NCBI GenBank assembly: GCA_018821985.1
Contig: JAHJKP010000013.1
Span: forward strand, 62,001-126,000
DNA length: 64,000 nucleotides
Direction: 5' to 3'
DNA from: Pseudomonadota bacterium
GTDB taxonomy: Bacteria; Desulfobacterota; Desulfobulbia; Desulfobulbales; Desulfocapsaceae
The notes beneath the pieces are model-generated. The model was given only the letters and a program-made list of their open reading frames with translations, did no database searches and was not told where the DNA came from. The position numbers and the translations under genes were made by a program. Each line of letters begins with the position of its first letter. Position 1 is the first letter of the stretch. Positions 8,799 through 17,213 of the stretch are shown in pieces.

Positions 8799-9890
8799 TC
8801 AGCAGATTCGTGGCAGGGGGGCACCGTGCAGGGGTGTTATCACCCTTGTTCCCCCAATAGTTGTTTTGAGTGCGACCCGGCCGGGATCGCCGGCCAGGGA
8901 CGGCCTAGTGTCGCTCGCTTCATGGATGGATGAAGAGCGACCGCCGGATGTCACGGTGCCGATAATGGCGGCCTCTGCCCCTTCTGGACAGGCCTGCATA
9001 AGAGCCAGGGCCTGCTCGGCGACTTCAGAGGCGACCAGGGCCAGGCATTTTCCTTCATTGGCCAGATAGAGTGGGTCAAGACCCAGGATCTCACAGGCGG
9101 CCCGTACCTCCGACCGCACCGGGATGCGGGATTCTTCTATTTCAATCATCAGGCCGGAGCTTCCGGCAATCTCGCAGAGGGTAGTGGCGACCCCGCCCCG
9201 GGTCGGGTCGCGCAGGGTGTGGATGGAGCATTCCGGCAGACCGGCAAGCAGGTTTCGGATCAGCGAGTGCAGGGCCATGGAGTCGCTGCGCAGATCTCCA
9301 GCCAGGGCAATGCCGGCCCTGCGGGTCATGATGGTGATTCCATGGTCGCCCATGGAGCCGGAAAGGATGATCTTGTCTCCCGCTTGAGCCCTGGTGGCAG
9401 AGATCTCCACCCCGTCTGCCACCAGACCGATCCCGGAGGTGTTGATGAAGATCTTGTCGGCCTTGCCTCTGGGCACTACCTTGGTGTCGCCGGTGACAAT
9501 GGGCACACCGCTGGCAAGTGAGGCGTCGCGGATCGAGATGATGATCCGTTCCAAGTCAGCGAGCGGCAGCCCCTCTTCCAGGATCAGCCCCAGACTCAGG
9601 CAGAGCGGCCTGGCACCGCGCATGGCCAGGTCGTTGATGGTGCCGTGCACGGCAAGCGTCCCGATATCGCCCCCGGGAAAGAAGATGGGATCGACCACGT
9701 AGCTGTCAGTGGTAAACGCCAACCGGCCCGGCTGGTTTTCCATGACGGCGGAATCTTCCAGGGCTGACAGGACCTTGTTGCCCAGGTGCTTCAGGAAAAG
9801 GCTGCTGATCAGCTCCTGGCTGGCCAGTCCACCACTGCCGTGGTCAAGAAGGATGGTTTCTGCTCTATGTGGTGAAATATTTTGTGTCAT
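8799..9890 (-). CDS. hypE: Hydrogenase maturation factor HypE
   Basis: 363 residues, PurM/ThiL-like fold. HypE dehydrates a carbamoyl group on its C-terminal cysteine to a thiocyanate that supplies the CN ligands of the active-site iron. The chain ends in PRIC, the carrier Cys as last residue. Other landmarks: LDHGSGGLASQEL, TTDSYVVDPIFFPGGDIG, VHGTINDLAMRGA, VTGDTKVVPRGKAD, GSMGDHGITI and RDPTRGGVATTLCEIA. It starts 21 bases after the hypD stop. All family motifs look complete. Confidence 0.97.
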   Translation of the reverse strand: MTQNISPHRAETILLDHGSGGLASQELISSLFLKHLGNKVLSALEDSAVMENQPGRLAFTTDSYVVDPIFFPGGDIGTLAVHGTINDLAMRGARPLCLSLGLILEEGLPLADLERIIISIRDASLASGVPIVTGDTKVVPRGKADKIFINTSGIGLVADGVEISATRAQAGDKIILSGSMGDHGITIMTRRAGIALAGDLRSDSMALHSLIRNLLAGLPECSIHTLRDPTRGGVATTLCEIAGSSGLMIEIEESRIPVRSEVRAACEILGLDPLYLANEGKCLALVASEVAEQALALMQACPEGAEAAIIGTVTSGGRSSSIHEASDTRPSLAGDPGRVALKTTIGGTRVITPLHGAPLPRIC

Positions 9891-9911
9891 AACAAGTGAT
9901 TGTCTGAATAA

Positions 9912-11006
9912 TTATCGAGTGTTGTTTCCATAGGTAAACCAGGCGCTGCAGGTTCCTTCGCTGGAGACCATGCAGGGGCCGATGGGGCTTGAGGGGGTAC
10001 AACGCGAACCAAAGAGCGGGCAGGCGGGCGGCGTGGTGATCCCTTTGAGAATCTGTCCGCACAGGCAACCCGGCGGCTCCTTTGATTCCGCTATGGTAAT
10101 CGATAAACGGGACTGGGCGTCAAACCCGGCAAATTCCTTCCTGATGGCAAGACCGCTGCCAGCGATGGTTCCCAGTCCGCGCCATTCCATGTCCACCGGT
10201 TCAAAGATGGTGTCCACCATTGCCCTGGCCCGGGGGTTGCCTTCCCAGGTGACTGCCCGGGTGTAGGCGTTTTCTACTTCCGCCCGGTCTTCACTGATCT
10301 GTCTGGCCATGAGGATTAGGGCCTGAAGGATATCGGTGGGTTCAAAACCGCCGACCACGCAGGCCAAGTGGTTCTCTTCCGCCAGAGGCTGATAGGCCGC
10401 CGCACCGATGATACTGCTCACATGGCCGGGGCAGAGCAGACCGTCAATCCCCAGGGCCGGATCGCCGAGCAGGGCCATGAGCGGCGGGAGCATGGTCTTG
10501 TGGGTGGAGAAGACCATGAAGTTGTCAATGTTCTGTTGCCTGGCGGCGAGGATGGTGGCGGCGATGCCGGGGGTGGTTGTCTCAAATCCGATGCCGGGAA
10601 AGATCACCTGTTCAGCCGGATTCTGGCGTGCCAGCTCCAGTCCATCCATGGCTGAATAGACCACATCAATCTTCGCGCCCCGCGCCCGGGCATGGGCCAG
10701 GGTGGCGCCATTACTGCCGGGTACCCGGAACAGATCTCCAAAGACGGCCAGGTGCGTTCCCGGTAGCTCGGCCATCTGCAGGAAGGCGTCAATATGGGAG
10801 GCCGAGGTGACACAGACCGGGCATCCTGGGCCGGAGATGAGTTCAATATCCGGTGGCAGCAAGGCCCGCAGGCCGCTGCGGAAGATGGCCATGGTATGGG
10901 TGCCGCACACCTCCATAACCCGGAACGGCTTGGTAGTGGCTGCGGTCAGCTCGTGCAACAGTTGCGCGGTCAGCTCAGGATCTCGGAATTCGTCAACATA
11001 TTTCAT
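9912..11006 (-). CDS. hypD: Hydrogenase maturation iron-sulfur protein HypD
   Basis: 364 residues. HypD is the [4Fe-4S] scaffold on which Fe(CN)2(CO) is built with HypC before transfer to the large subunit. It shows MKYVDEFRDPEL at the start, VCGTHTMAIFRSGL (active-site Cys), ISGPGCPVCVT (CPVC thiol pair), FPGIGFETTTP, LCPGHVSSIIGA and GGFEPTDIL; the C-terminal cysteines that bind the cluster are in GCLCGQILKG...CPLFGSRC...GPCMVSSEGTC. In most hyp clusters it lies next to hypC; here it is separated from hypC by about 1.18 kb carrying two cassette-like genes. Confidence 0.97.
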   Translation of the reverse strand: MKYVDEFRDPELTAQLLHELTAATTKPFRVMEVCGTHTMAIFRSGLRALLPPDIELISGPGCPVCVTSASHIDAFLQMAELPGTHLAVFGDLFRVPGSNGATLAHARARGAKIDVVYSAMDGLELARQNPAEQVIFPGIGFETTTPGIAATILAARQQNIDNFMVFSTHKTMLPPLMALLGDPALGIDGLLCPGHVSSIIGAAAYQPLAEENHLACVVGGFEPTDILQALILMARQISEDRAEVENAYTRAVTWEGNPRARAMVDTIFEPVDMEWRGLGTIAGSGLAIRKEFAGFDAQSRLSITIAESKEPPGCLCGQILKGITTPPACPLFGSRCTPSSPIGPCMVSSEGTCSAWFTYGNNTR

Positions 11007-11087
11007 GGGTTGGTTATGTTTTGCTCAGACTTTATCTGACTCGAGTTGATAATGTTTAGCTAATCTGGGTGAGCTTCCAGTTGTCCA

Positions 11088-11180
11088 CTCCAACGCCGTT
11101 CTGAGGTGCCGGGTCACCTGAAGTTTTTCGCGTTTAGCGGTGCATACGATAACCCGGTCACCTCAATGAATTGGTTAGAA
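11088..11180 (-). other. attC-like integron recombination site 2
   Basis: Read on the minus strand, this 93-base stretch begins with TTCTAAC directly before the stop of the 143-residue gene and ends with GTTGGAG. The outer boxes pair over all seven positions if two G-T pairs are allowed. Inside, CAATTCATTGAGG faces CCTCAGAACG, and a long arm pairs GAGGTGACCGGGT with ACCCGGCACCTC with one unpaired base. Paired R and L boxes with an extrahelical base and a variable central arm are the architecture of attC (59-base element) sites. Both outer boxes differ by one base from the consensus RYYYAAC and GTTRRRY. Assigned by eye; no folding was computed. Confidence 0.68.
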
Positions 11181-11181
11181 A

Positions 11182-11613
11182 TTATTGTTGTTTTGGTTGT
11201 TGTGATTTAGACATTGCTTTCTGTAAGTTCTCGGCAATAATTTTTGATATTTCGGCAGATAGTTGAGGAGATTTTTCTGCGTAAGATTTTCCACTTTGTG
11301 ACTTGTAAAAGGAAATTATGTCTTTAAGCTCATTCTCTGTAAAAGTGTGACTAACAATCTGTATTGTTGGGGCTTTCAGAACGTCCCATCCCATATATGC
11401 ATTAAAAGATTCTCTCATTTTATCTTTATCTGCGTTTGGATTTTGGGCTGAAAATTGTTGGACATATGTTTCAATTGTCATATCTAATGTTTCTTTGGTT
11501 TTTGATAATTCTAAATATTCAATTGACAGTTTATCATTAGGATTTTCCGCAAAAGCTATGATTGGCAAGAAGGTTAAGGTTAATAATAGTATGCTAAGTT
11601 TGAAACACTTCAT
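11182..11613 (-). CDS. Cassette gene B: secreted DUF2059-like protein
   Basis: 143 residues with a clear signal peptide (MKCFKLSILLLTLTFLPIIAFA, cleavage likely after AFA). The mature part is helical and resembles the DUF2059 family of small exported proteins of unknown function, notably the segment FTENELKDIISFYKSQSGKSYAEKSP. GAAAGGAGAAC upstream of ATG gives a good ribosome site. The gene is much richer in A and T than the hyp genes around it and is flanked at its 3' end by attC-like site 2 and upstream by attC-like site 1, so it looks like an integron gene cassette. No role in hydrogenase maturation is known or implied. Confidence 0.85.
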   Translation of the reverse strand: MKCFKLSILLLTLTFLPIIAFAENPNDKLSIEYLELSKTKETLDMTIETYVQQFSAQNPNADKDKMRESFNAYMGWDVLKAPTIQIVSHTFTENELKDIISFYKSQSGKSYAEKSPQLSAEISKIIAENLQKAMSKSQQPKQQ

Positions 11614-11648
11614 GTGTTCTCCTTTCTGTTGTTATTAGGCTTTTCCGT

Positions 11649-11711
11649 TTCTAACGTTGAGTTCTGTGAGAGCCGAGCTTTTTCGGCTTTCGCTGGAACG
11701 TTTTGTTAACA
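11649..11711 (-). other. attC-like integron recombination site 1
   Basis: On the minus strand this 63-base stretch starts TGTTAACAAAACGTTCCAG, overlapping the stop codon of the 130-residue gene, and ends CAACGTTAGAA. The outer boxes TGTTAAC and GTTAGAA pair at six of seven positions; GTTC pairs with GAAC in the second box with an extra base on one side; the centre GAAAGCCGA faces TCGGCTCTC as a nine-base arm with one mismatch. Size (about 60) and the arrangement TAAC-spacer-GTTC are those of the classical 59-base element. Box sequences are imperfect, so this is an attC-like assignment rather than a proven site. Confidence 0.68.
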
Positions 11712-12098
11712 TTTTAATATTTTATTTTCTTCTAGACATATCCAATACTTTTTTAATTTAATTGGAATTAAGATTGAAGCTGCCAAGCCAATGAAAATCA
11801 TGATGCCCGGCATAATGTTGGTAGAATTAGCATGTATAATAAAAGCTAATTGTTCATAACCATCAAGATGGAGCTTTGGAGCTATAAAAGTATTTATGCC
11901 TTCAAGAGGGATTATAGGTAGACTGCTCAATAGCACTATTCCATACGTGAGTAAACAGCTTGTGATGGAAAATAATTTTCTGTTTTTTATCTCTTTTTCT
12001 TTAAACTTTAAATAACCCAAGGCGACAAAAAATGGTGCCATAAAGAGAATGATTGAGATCAGAGATACGCCTAAAATTAATGCAATTTCTTTAATCAT
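11706..12098 (-). CDS. Cassette gene A: small integral membrane protein
   Basis: 130 residues with three hydrophobic segments (about 4-29, 42-65 and 95-116) and basic loops; ends in a charged tail. I do not recognise a family. It is AT-rich compared with the hyp genes and has the same orientation as them. Its stop codon overlaps attC-like site 1, the usual tight packing in integron cassettes, and the region upstream of its start has a GTTAACA that could be the cassette's left boundary. No strong Shine-Dalgarno sequence is visible; the start is that of the open frame. Confidence 0.7.
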   Translation of the reverse strand: MIKEIALILGVSLISIILFMAPFFVALGYLKFKEKEIKNRKLFSITSCLLTYGIVLLSSLPIIPLEGINTFIAPKLHLDGYEQLAFIIHANSTNIMPGIMIFIGLAASILIPIKLKKYWICLEENKILKC

Positions 12099-12144
12099 AT
12101 TGTCTTTTAGGTATTTTCGTATGTTAACAAATTATTATCCAGCT

Positions 12145-12175
12145 CTGTATATCATTCCTGAAGAATGTTATACAG
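12145..12175. repeat. Inverted repeat at the hypC-proximal junction of the insert
   Basis: CTGTATATCATTC and GAATGTTATACAG form a 13-base stem with one mismatch around a five-base loop. It lies between the hypC stop (12191) and cassette gene A. Neither strand has a T-run after it, so a classical terminator is unlikely; it may be an mRNA-stabilising hairpin at the end of hypC or part of the structure at the insertion point. A second pairing, CCTGAAGAAT with ATTCTTTCAGG (12157-12195), overlaps it and reaches into the hypC stop. Confidence 0.55.
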
Positions 12176-12190
12176 AAAAACGGTATTCTT

Positions 12191-12457
12191 TCAGGAAAAT
12201 TGATCTGTCCGGGAAAGTCCGTCGGTCATTTCCCGCATCAGTTTCAGGTTGATCTCCGCCTCGCCGGGGTCAAGGGTGTGGATGGCAAAGCCGGCGTGGA
12301 TGATGAGATAGTCGCCGATTTCAGGCCAGCGGTCAACGATATCGAGACGGGTCTCCCGGCGGATGCCGTCGGCGTCCACCACGGCGATCTGTTCGCTGAG
12401 AAAATCATCGGCATTACCTCTGATTTCAATGACCTGCATGGGTATTGCCAGACACAT
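12191..12457 (-). CDS. hypC: Hydrogenase maturation chaperone HypC
   Basis: 88 residues. HypC carries the iron centre between HypD and the large-subunit precursor. It starts MCLAIPMQV with the essential Cys2 and contains GDYLIIHAGFAIHTLD, both diagnostic. AGGAGG stands eight bases before the ATG. The start overlaps the end of hypF by 32 bases, indicating translational coupling. Downstream, instead of hypD, come a hairpin and two cassette-like genes. Confidence 0.96.
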   Translation of the reverse strand: MCLAIPMQVIEIRGNADDFLSEQIAVVDADGIRRETRLDIVDRWPEIGDYLIIHAGFAIHTLDPGEAEINLKLMREMTDGLSRTDQFS

Positions 12458-14801
12458 ACCGTAATCCTCCTATAACTGCCTGCCCCAGAGAGATTCCCCC
12501 GTCGTTCACCGGTACTTGCCGGCCGGTGAAGACCTGGAAACCGTCCTGTTCCAGGGCCTGAAAAAGACCTTCCATGATAATTCTGTTCTGCAGGCAGCCT
12601 CCGGAGAGCACAACGGTATGGATACCGCTGGTGACTGCAAGTTTTCTGATTGTGATCACAAGGCTGTCGATCAGCCAGGTGTGAAACGCCATGGCCAACT
12701 CGGCAATTGATTTCCCGGCCTGCAGGTCACGGAGCATTCTGCGGATGAACGGGCTGCTGTCAATGATGAAGAGTCCGTTGTCTTGCACCGGTTCTTCGAC
12801 TCTTTGTCGGTGTTCTTCTGGCCGCTGCCATTGCCGGGCGAAGGCCTCAACTTCCATGGCGGCCTGACCTTCAAAATCGGAGTCTAGGCGGATGCCAAGC
12901 AGGGCGGCCACCGCATCAAACAAACGGCCGCAACTTGAGGTGAGCGGGCTGTTGAAACCCTTCTGCATCATGGTGAGGACGGCCGTCCTTTTTCCTTCGG
13001 TGACGCCAAGAAGTGCGGCCGGCAGTCGGGATGGCGGCAGGCCTTCTTCGCCAAAGCTGTGATACAGGGCCGCAAGCCCCATGCGCCATGGTTGCTCGGC
13101 GGCTGCATCTCCACCCGGCAGGGGCAGGGGGGCCAGACAGCCGCGGCGGAGAAAATCGGTGCGCGTCACCTCCAGGATCTCTCCACCCCAGATGGTGCCA
13201 TCGGGGCCAAGTCCTGTACCATCCAGGATAATGGCCAGGACCTTATCCTGCAACCCATGTTCGGCCATCACGGCCACGGCATGGGCATGGTGATGCTGGA
13301 CCAGTATCCGTGCTAAACCCAGCTCCCGTTCCAGCTCTTGCCCATGCCGGCTGCTCAGATAATCAGGATGGAGGTCGCAGACCACCAGTTGTGGCCGGGT
13401 CTCAAGAAGCTCCTGGAAATGATAGATGCTTTCTTTGAAAAAAGCCAGGGATTCCATATTGGCAAGATCGCCAATATGCTGGCTGATAAAGGCCATATCA
13501 TCCCGCACCAGACAGAAGGTGTTCTTCAGACCGCTGCCGCAGGCAAGCAGAGGCGGCAGAGATTGGGTAAGCGGAATAGGGTTTGGCACATATCCTCGAG
13601 CCCGGCGCAGAACTCTGGGGCGGCCTTGCATGATGCGGATAACGGAGTCATCAATCCGGGTCACAATCTCACGGTTATGCAGGAGAAAGAAATCGGCAAT
13701 ATCGCCCAAGCGGGATATTGCCTCTTCATTGCCGGTGCATAGCGGCTCGCCGTTGCGGTTGCCGCTGGTCATGACCAGGGCCTGCGGGCAGCCGGGGGTG
13801 GCGAACAGCAGGTGGTGCAGTGGGGTGTAGGGCAGCATGATCCCTATCTCTCCCATGCCCGGCGCCAGATTGGCAGCCAGTGAAGCCGTCTCTTTTCTGA
13901 GCAGGAGGACAATGGGGTGGGCCGGGCTGGTAAGGGTCTCGCTGGCCATAGGTGACAGAGCACAAATCCTGCCTGCGGCCTCAAGGTCTGCCACCATGAT
14001 GGCCAGGGGTCTACTCCTGCGTTGTTTTCGCTTGCGGAGGAGTGCTACTGCGGCTTCTGAGCCAGCATCAACAACCAGGTGAAAACCACCCAGTCCGCGG
14101 ATGGCCACAATATCACCATTGCAGAGTGTTGAAATTGTAGAGGTTAGTGGATCGTCATTCGGAAGTTGTTTTCCGGTACAGTCATGCCAGCTGATCTGCG
14201 GCCCGCATTGGGGACAGGCATTGGGCTGGGCATGAAAACGGCGGTTGTCGGGATCATCATATTCGGCCTGACAGCTCCTGCACATGGGGAAGGAGTGCAT
14301 GGAGGTTCCGGGGCGATCATAGGGGATGGAGCTGACGATGGTAAAACGAGGGCCGCAGTTGGTGCAGTTGATAAAGGGGTAGCGATAACGTCGGTCTGTC
14401 GGATCCAGGAGTTCCTTGCGGCAATCGTCACAGAGGGCGATATCGGCCGGGATCATGGTCTGGCTGGCGTGCTCGCTGCTGCTTTTAAGAATAGCGAAGG
14501 CTTGTCTGTCTGTTGTCGGAATTCTTTTTTGGCTGATAGAGGAGATGCGGGCCAGAGGGGGGGCATCCTCGCTCAGGGCCTGCAGAAAATTATCAAGGTC
14601 GGAGGCCAAGCCCTCAGCCAGAATCACTACTCCCTGACCGGTGTTGGCAATGGTGCCGCTGATCTTGAAGTCTCTGGCCAGACGATAAACAAAAGGGCGG
14701 AACCCAACTCCCTGGACGGTGCCCTGGATGGTGAGCTCCACTCCTTTTCTTTCCTGTGCAAGAGAATGCGGCTCTGTCCTGAGGCCGGACAAGGCTGTCA
14801 T
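12426..14801 (-). CDS. hypF: Carbamoyltransferase HypF
   Basis: 791 residues, normal length. HypF uses carbamoyl phosphate and ATP to carbamoylate HypE, the first step to the cyanide ligands. Domains in order: acylphosphatase-like (GTVQGVGFRPFVYRLA, about 28-45), two zinc-finger units (CDDCRKEL...CTNCGPRF and CRSCQAEY...CPQCGPQ, about 120-205), YrdC-like domain (ITSTLCNGDIVAIRGLGGFHLV through about 385) and the Kae1-like carbamoyltransferase domain with VQHHHAHAVAVMAEHG and VLSGGCLQNRII. Its ATG overlaps the cytochrome b stop as ATGA. Confidence 0.97.
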   Translation of the reverse strand: MTALSGLRTEPHSLAQERKGVELTIQGTVQGVGFRPFVYRLARDFKISGTIANTGQGVVILAEGLASDLDNFLQALSEDAPPLARISSISQKRIPTTDRQAFAILKSSSEHASQTMIPADIALCDDCRKELLDPTDRRYRYPFINCTNCGPRFTIVSSIPYDRPGTSMHSFPMCRSCQAEYDDPDNRRFHAQPNACPQCGPQISWHDCTGKQLPNDDPLTSTISTLCNGDIVAIRGLGGFHLVVDAGSEAAVALLRKRKQRRSRPLAIMVADLEAAGRICALSPMASETLTSPAHPIVLLLRKETASLAANLAPGMGEIGIMLPYTPLHHLLFATPGCPQALVMTSGNRNGEPLCTGNEEAISRLGDIADFFLLHNREIVTRIDDSVIRIMQGRPRVLRRARGYVPNPIPLTQSLPPLLACGSGLKNTFCLVRDDMAFISQHIGDLANMESLAFFKESIYHFQELLETRPQLVVCDLHPDYLSSRHGQELERELGLARILVQHHHAHAVAVMAEHGLQDKVLAIILDGTGLGPDGTIWGGEILEVTRTDFLRRGCLAPLPLPGGDAAAEQPWRMGLAALYHSFGEEGLPPSRLPAALLGVTEGKRTAVLTMMQKGFNSPLTSSCGRLFDAVAALLGIRLDSDFEGQAAMEVEAFARQWQRPEEHRQRVEEPVQDNGLFIIDSSPFIRRMLRDLQAGKSIAELAMAFHTWLIDSLVITIRKLAVTSGIHTVVLSGGCLQNRIIMEGLFQALEQDGFQVFTGRQVPVNDGGISLGQAVIGGLRYVSGNTHAGH

Positions 14802-15448
14802 TTAATCCCGCGCGGCCTGAATTTGTTACCGGTAAAGATTGAGGAGGTAATCCCGTCCGAGTGCTTCACGTCGTTCCATATCACTAGATAAATATGGATA
14901 AAGGCAAAGATGATGAAATACCACATCAGAAGATGATGTTCAAAACGGGCATGCTGTTGCGTGCCAAAGAGTGTGACGCCCCATTTCTGCCAGAAAACAC
15001 TTTCAGGCAGGCGCAGATAAAAACCGCTGGCCATCTGAAAAAGGGCAACAATGAGGGTCAGGATATAGATCATGCCGGCAATGACATTGTGACCCAGCCT
15101 CTCATGATCGTGATAGTCGCTTATATAGCTGTAAGAATAGAAGGTGGTGGAAGTATTTCTGATATTGCGTGAGGTGACGGGCAGCATATCGAGGATGCGT
15201 TCATGACGATTGCCGCATAGCAGGAGGAACAGTCTGACCAGAATGGCCGCGGTGAACAGATAACCTGCCAGACCATGGATATTGCGCATGGTCAGCATGG
15301 GATAAAGGCCGGTGCCTTCCAGGGTGGTCAGGGTCCAGGGCGAGTTGATGTAGAATCCGGTGATTGCCAGCGTGACAATGGAGCTGACAAGAGACCAGTG
15401 GTACAGGCGTAGTAAGATGCTCCAGACATAGTGTTTCTCATAAATCAT
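14798..15448 (-). CDS. [NiFe] hydrogenase b-type cytochrome subunit (HyaC/HupC family)
   Basis: 216 residues with four hydrophobic segments (about 14-33, 55-78, 125-150 and 170-190). It is the diheme membrane anchor that passes electrons from the small subunit to the quinone pool. Histidines lie in RLYHWSLV, NIHGLAGY, and in the last two helices (FEHHLLMWYFIIFAFIHIYLV), as expected for heme ligands. GAGAGGAG precedes the ATG. The position directly after the large-subunit gene (20 bases) and before hypF supports the assignment. It argues for a respiratory uptake hydrogenase rather than one serving only soluble periplasmic cytochrome c3. Confidence 0.93.
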   Translation of the reverse strand: MIYEKHYVWSILLRLYHWSLVSSIVTLAITGFYINSPWTLTTLEGTGLYPMLTMRNIHGLAGYLFTAAILVRLFLLLCGNRHERILDMLPVTSRNIRNTSTTFYSYSYISDYHDHERLGHNVIAGMIYILTLIVALFQMASGFYLRLPESVFWQKWGVTLFGTQQHARFEHHLLMWYFIIFAFIHIYLVIWNDVKHSDGITSSIFTGNKFRPRGIK

Positions 15449-15468
15449 GGTTGTCTCCTCTCCCAGAA

Positions 15469-17169
15469 TTATAATGCCTTGACCTTGATTGTTTCCCGGC
15501 CTTCCGGATCAAGCATATGAACGGCGCAGGCGATACAGGGATCAAAGGAGTGGATGGTGCGTAATACCTCCAGTGGTTGTGCGGCATCGGCAATGGGGTT
15601 GCCTACAAGTGACGCCTCGTAGGGGCCGGGCAGACCTTCCTTGTCCCGGGGGCCGGCATTCCAGGTGGATGGTACCACACACTGGTAGTTTTTAATCTTT
15701 CCATCCTGGATGACAATCCAGTGGGAAAGAGCGCCGCGGGGTGCTTCGTGAATGCCAAAACCTCGTTGCTCGCCTTTAGGAAAGACTGGTTTGTTGAAGA
15801 TGGTAAGATCACGCCTGCCAATATTATCCACCAGCAGTCCCCAGTGTTTCAGTGCCAGATCGGCAAGCATGGAGGCCCGAACCGCCCTAGCCACATGGCG
15901 GCCCAGGGTGGAGTGCAGAATCTCAGGGCCAACGGTGACCCCGGCTACGGAGCTGACCAGGGCCAGGGCATTGTTCACATTTTTGATAATCTCCTCATGT
16001 CCTTGGGCGTAGCCGACCAGCATCTGGGCCAGGGGCCCGACCTGCATCGGTTGGCCGGCAAAGCGCGGCGCCTTGAGCCAGGTGTATTTGCCGTCATCCT
16101 GGAAATCGGTGTATTCGGGGACGGTCTCTTCCTCATAGGGGTGTTTGGTCCAGTCCCCTTTGTACCAGGCGTGAGAGATGTTTTCGACCACGTTGTCGCG
16201 GAAGTAAGGATCGTTAAAGTTACTGATCGGTTTGACCGTACTCAGGTCGCCGCCCATGATGGTACCGCCCGGCAGGTCAAATTTGGTGGCCTTGGTATCG
16301 AGGACCATATCAGGCACGGCCAGGTAGTTGGTGACTCCGGCACCATAGGGGAGCCAGTCTTTGTACAGGCCACCGATGGCCGCCACATCAGGAAGATAGA
16401 CCTGTTGGATGAATCCCCGCACCTCACCGATCAGTTGTTTGATCCAGTAAAGTCGTTCCATGTTGAGGGCGGAATCACTGTCCGGGTTCAGGGCTGTGGT
16501 CACACCACCCACAGAAAGATTCTGGATGTGCGGGTTTTTACCTGAGATGATACCGAGGGCCTGGGTTGCCTTGCGCTGATAATCAAGGGCCTCAAGGTAA
16601 TGGGCAACTGCCATCAGATTGGCCTCCGGCGGCAGTGTCATGGCCGGATGTCCCCAGTAGCCGTTGGCAAAGGGGCCAAGCTGACCGCTGTCAACGACTC
16701 CCTGCAATTTTTCCTGTACCGCCTTGAAGCGCTTGGCACTGTTGTTCGGCCAGGAAGAAATGCTCCCGGCTAAGGATGCTGTCTTGACGGGATCGGCTGA
16801 GAGGGCGGAGACCACGTCCACCCAGTCGAGGGCGGAGAGGACATAAAAATGGACAATGTGATCCTGCAGGGCATGGATCGCCATGACAATATTGCGGATA
16901 TATTGGGCGTTTAAGGGAATCTCCAGTTGCAGGGCATTTTCAACGGCCCGCACCGAGGCCAGGGCATGGACAGTGGTGCAGACTCCGCAGATGCGCTGGG
17001 TGAAGATCCAGGCATCCCGAGGGTCGCGTCCCTGAAGAATGAGTTCAATGCCGCGCCACATCTGGCCTGAAGACCAGGCCTTGGTGACTTTTCCCCCATC
17101 AACTTCGGCATCTATGCGTAAGTGACCCTCAATTCTGGTAATGGGGTCTATGGTAATTCGTTCAACCAT
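15469..17169 (-). CDS. [NiFe] hydrogenase large subunit (HyaB/HynB type)
   Basis: 566 residues; holds the Ni-Fe catalytic centre for H2 oxidation. The four nickel-site cysteines are visible: C61 and C64 in RICGVC, and C545 and C548 in DPCIACAVH. The chain continues for 15 residues after His551 (MLDPEGRETIKVKAL); this is the tail removed by the maturation protease encoded downstream. The N-terminal ITIDPITRIEGHLRID is also typical. GGGAGGAT lies before the ATG. No own signal peptide, as expected for export piggy-backed on the Tat-signalled small subunit. Confidence 0.97.
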   Translation of the reverse strand: MVERITIDPITRIEGHLRIDAEVDGGKVTKAWSSGQMWRGIELILQGRDPRDAWIFTQRICGVCTTVHALASVRAVENALQLEIPLNAQYIRNIVMAIHALQDHIVHFYVLSALDWVDVVSALSADPVKTASLAGSISSWPNNSAKRFKAVQEKLQGVVDSGQLGPFANGYWGHPAMTLPPEANLMAVAHYLEALDYQRKATQALGIISGKNPHIQNLSVGGVTTALNPDSDSALNMERLYWIKQLIGEVRGFIQQVYLPDVAAIGGLYKDWLPYGAGVTNYLAVPDMVLDTKATKFDLPGGTIMGGDLSTVKPISNFNDPYFRDNVVENISHAWYKGDWTKHPYEEETVPEYTDFQDDGKYTWLKAPRFAGQPMQVGPLAQMLVGYAQGHEEIIKNVNNALALVSSVAGVTVGPEILHSTLGRHVARAVRASMLADLALKHWGLLVDNIGRRDLTIFNKPVFPKGEQRGFGIHEAPRGALSHWIVIQDGKIKNYQCVVPSTWNAGPRDKEGLPGPYEASLVGNPIADAAQPLEVLRTIHSFDPCIACAVHMLDPEGRETIKVKAL

Positions 17170-17213
17170 GGGTGTATCCTCCCTGCTATGAATTCAGCAT
17201 TGAAGCTGATCGA

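Noticed and set aside
12115-12140. A third attC-like site upstream of cassette gene A
   Set aside because: Only a GTTAACA box is seen; there are no paired second boxes or arm, so it is treated only as a possible boundary.
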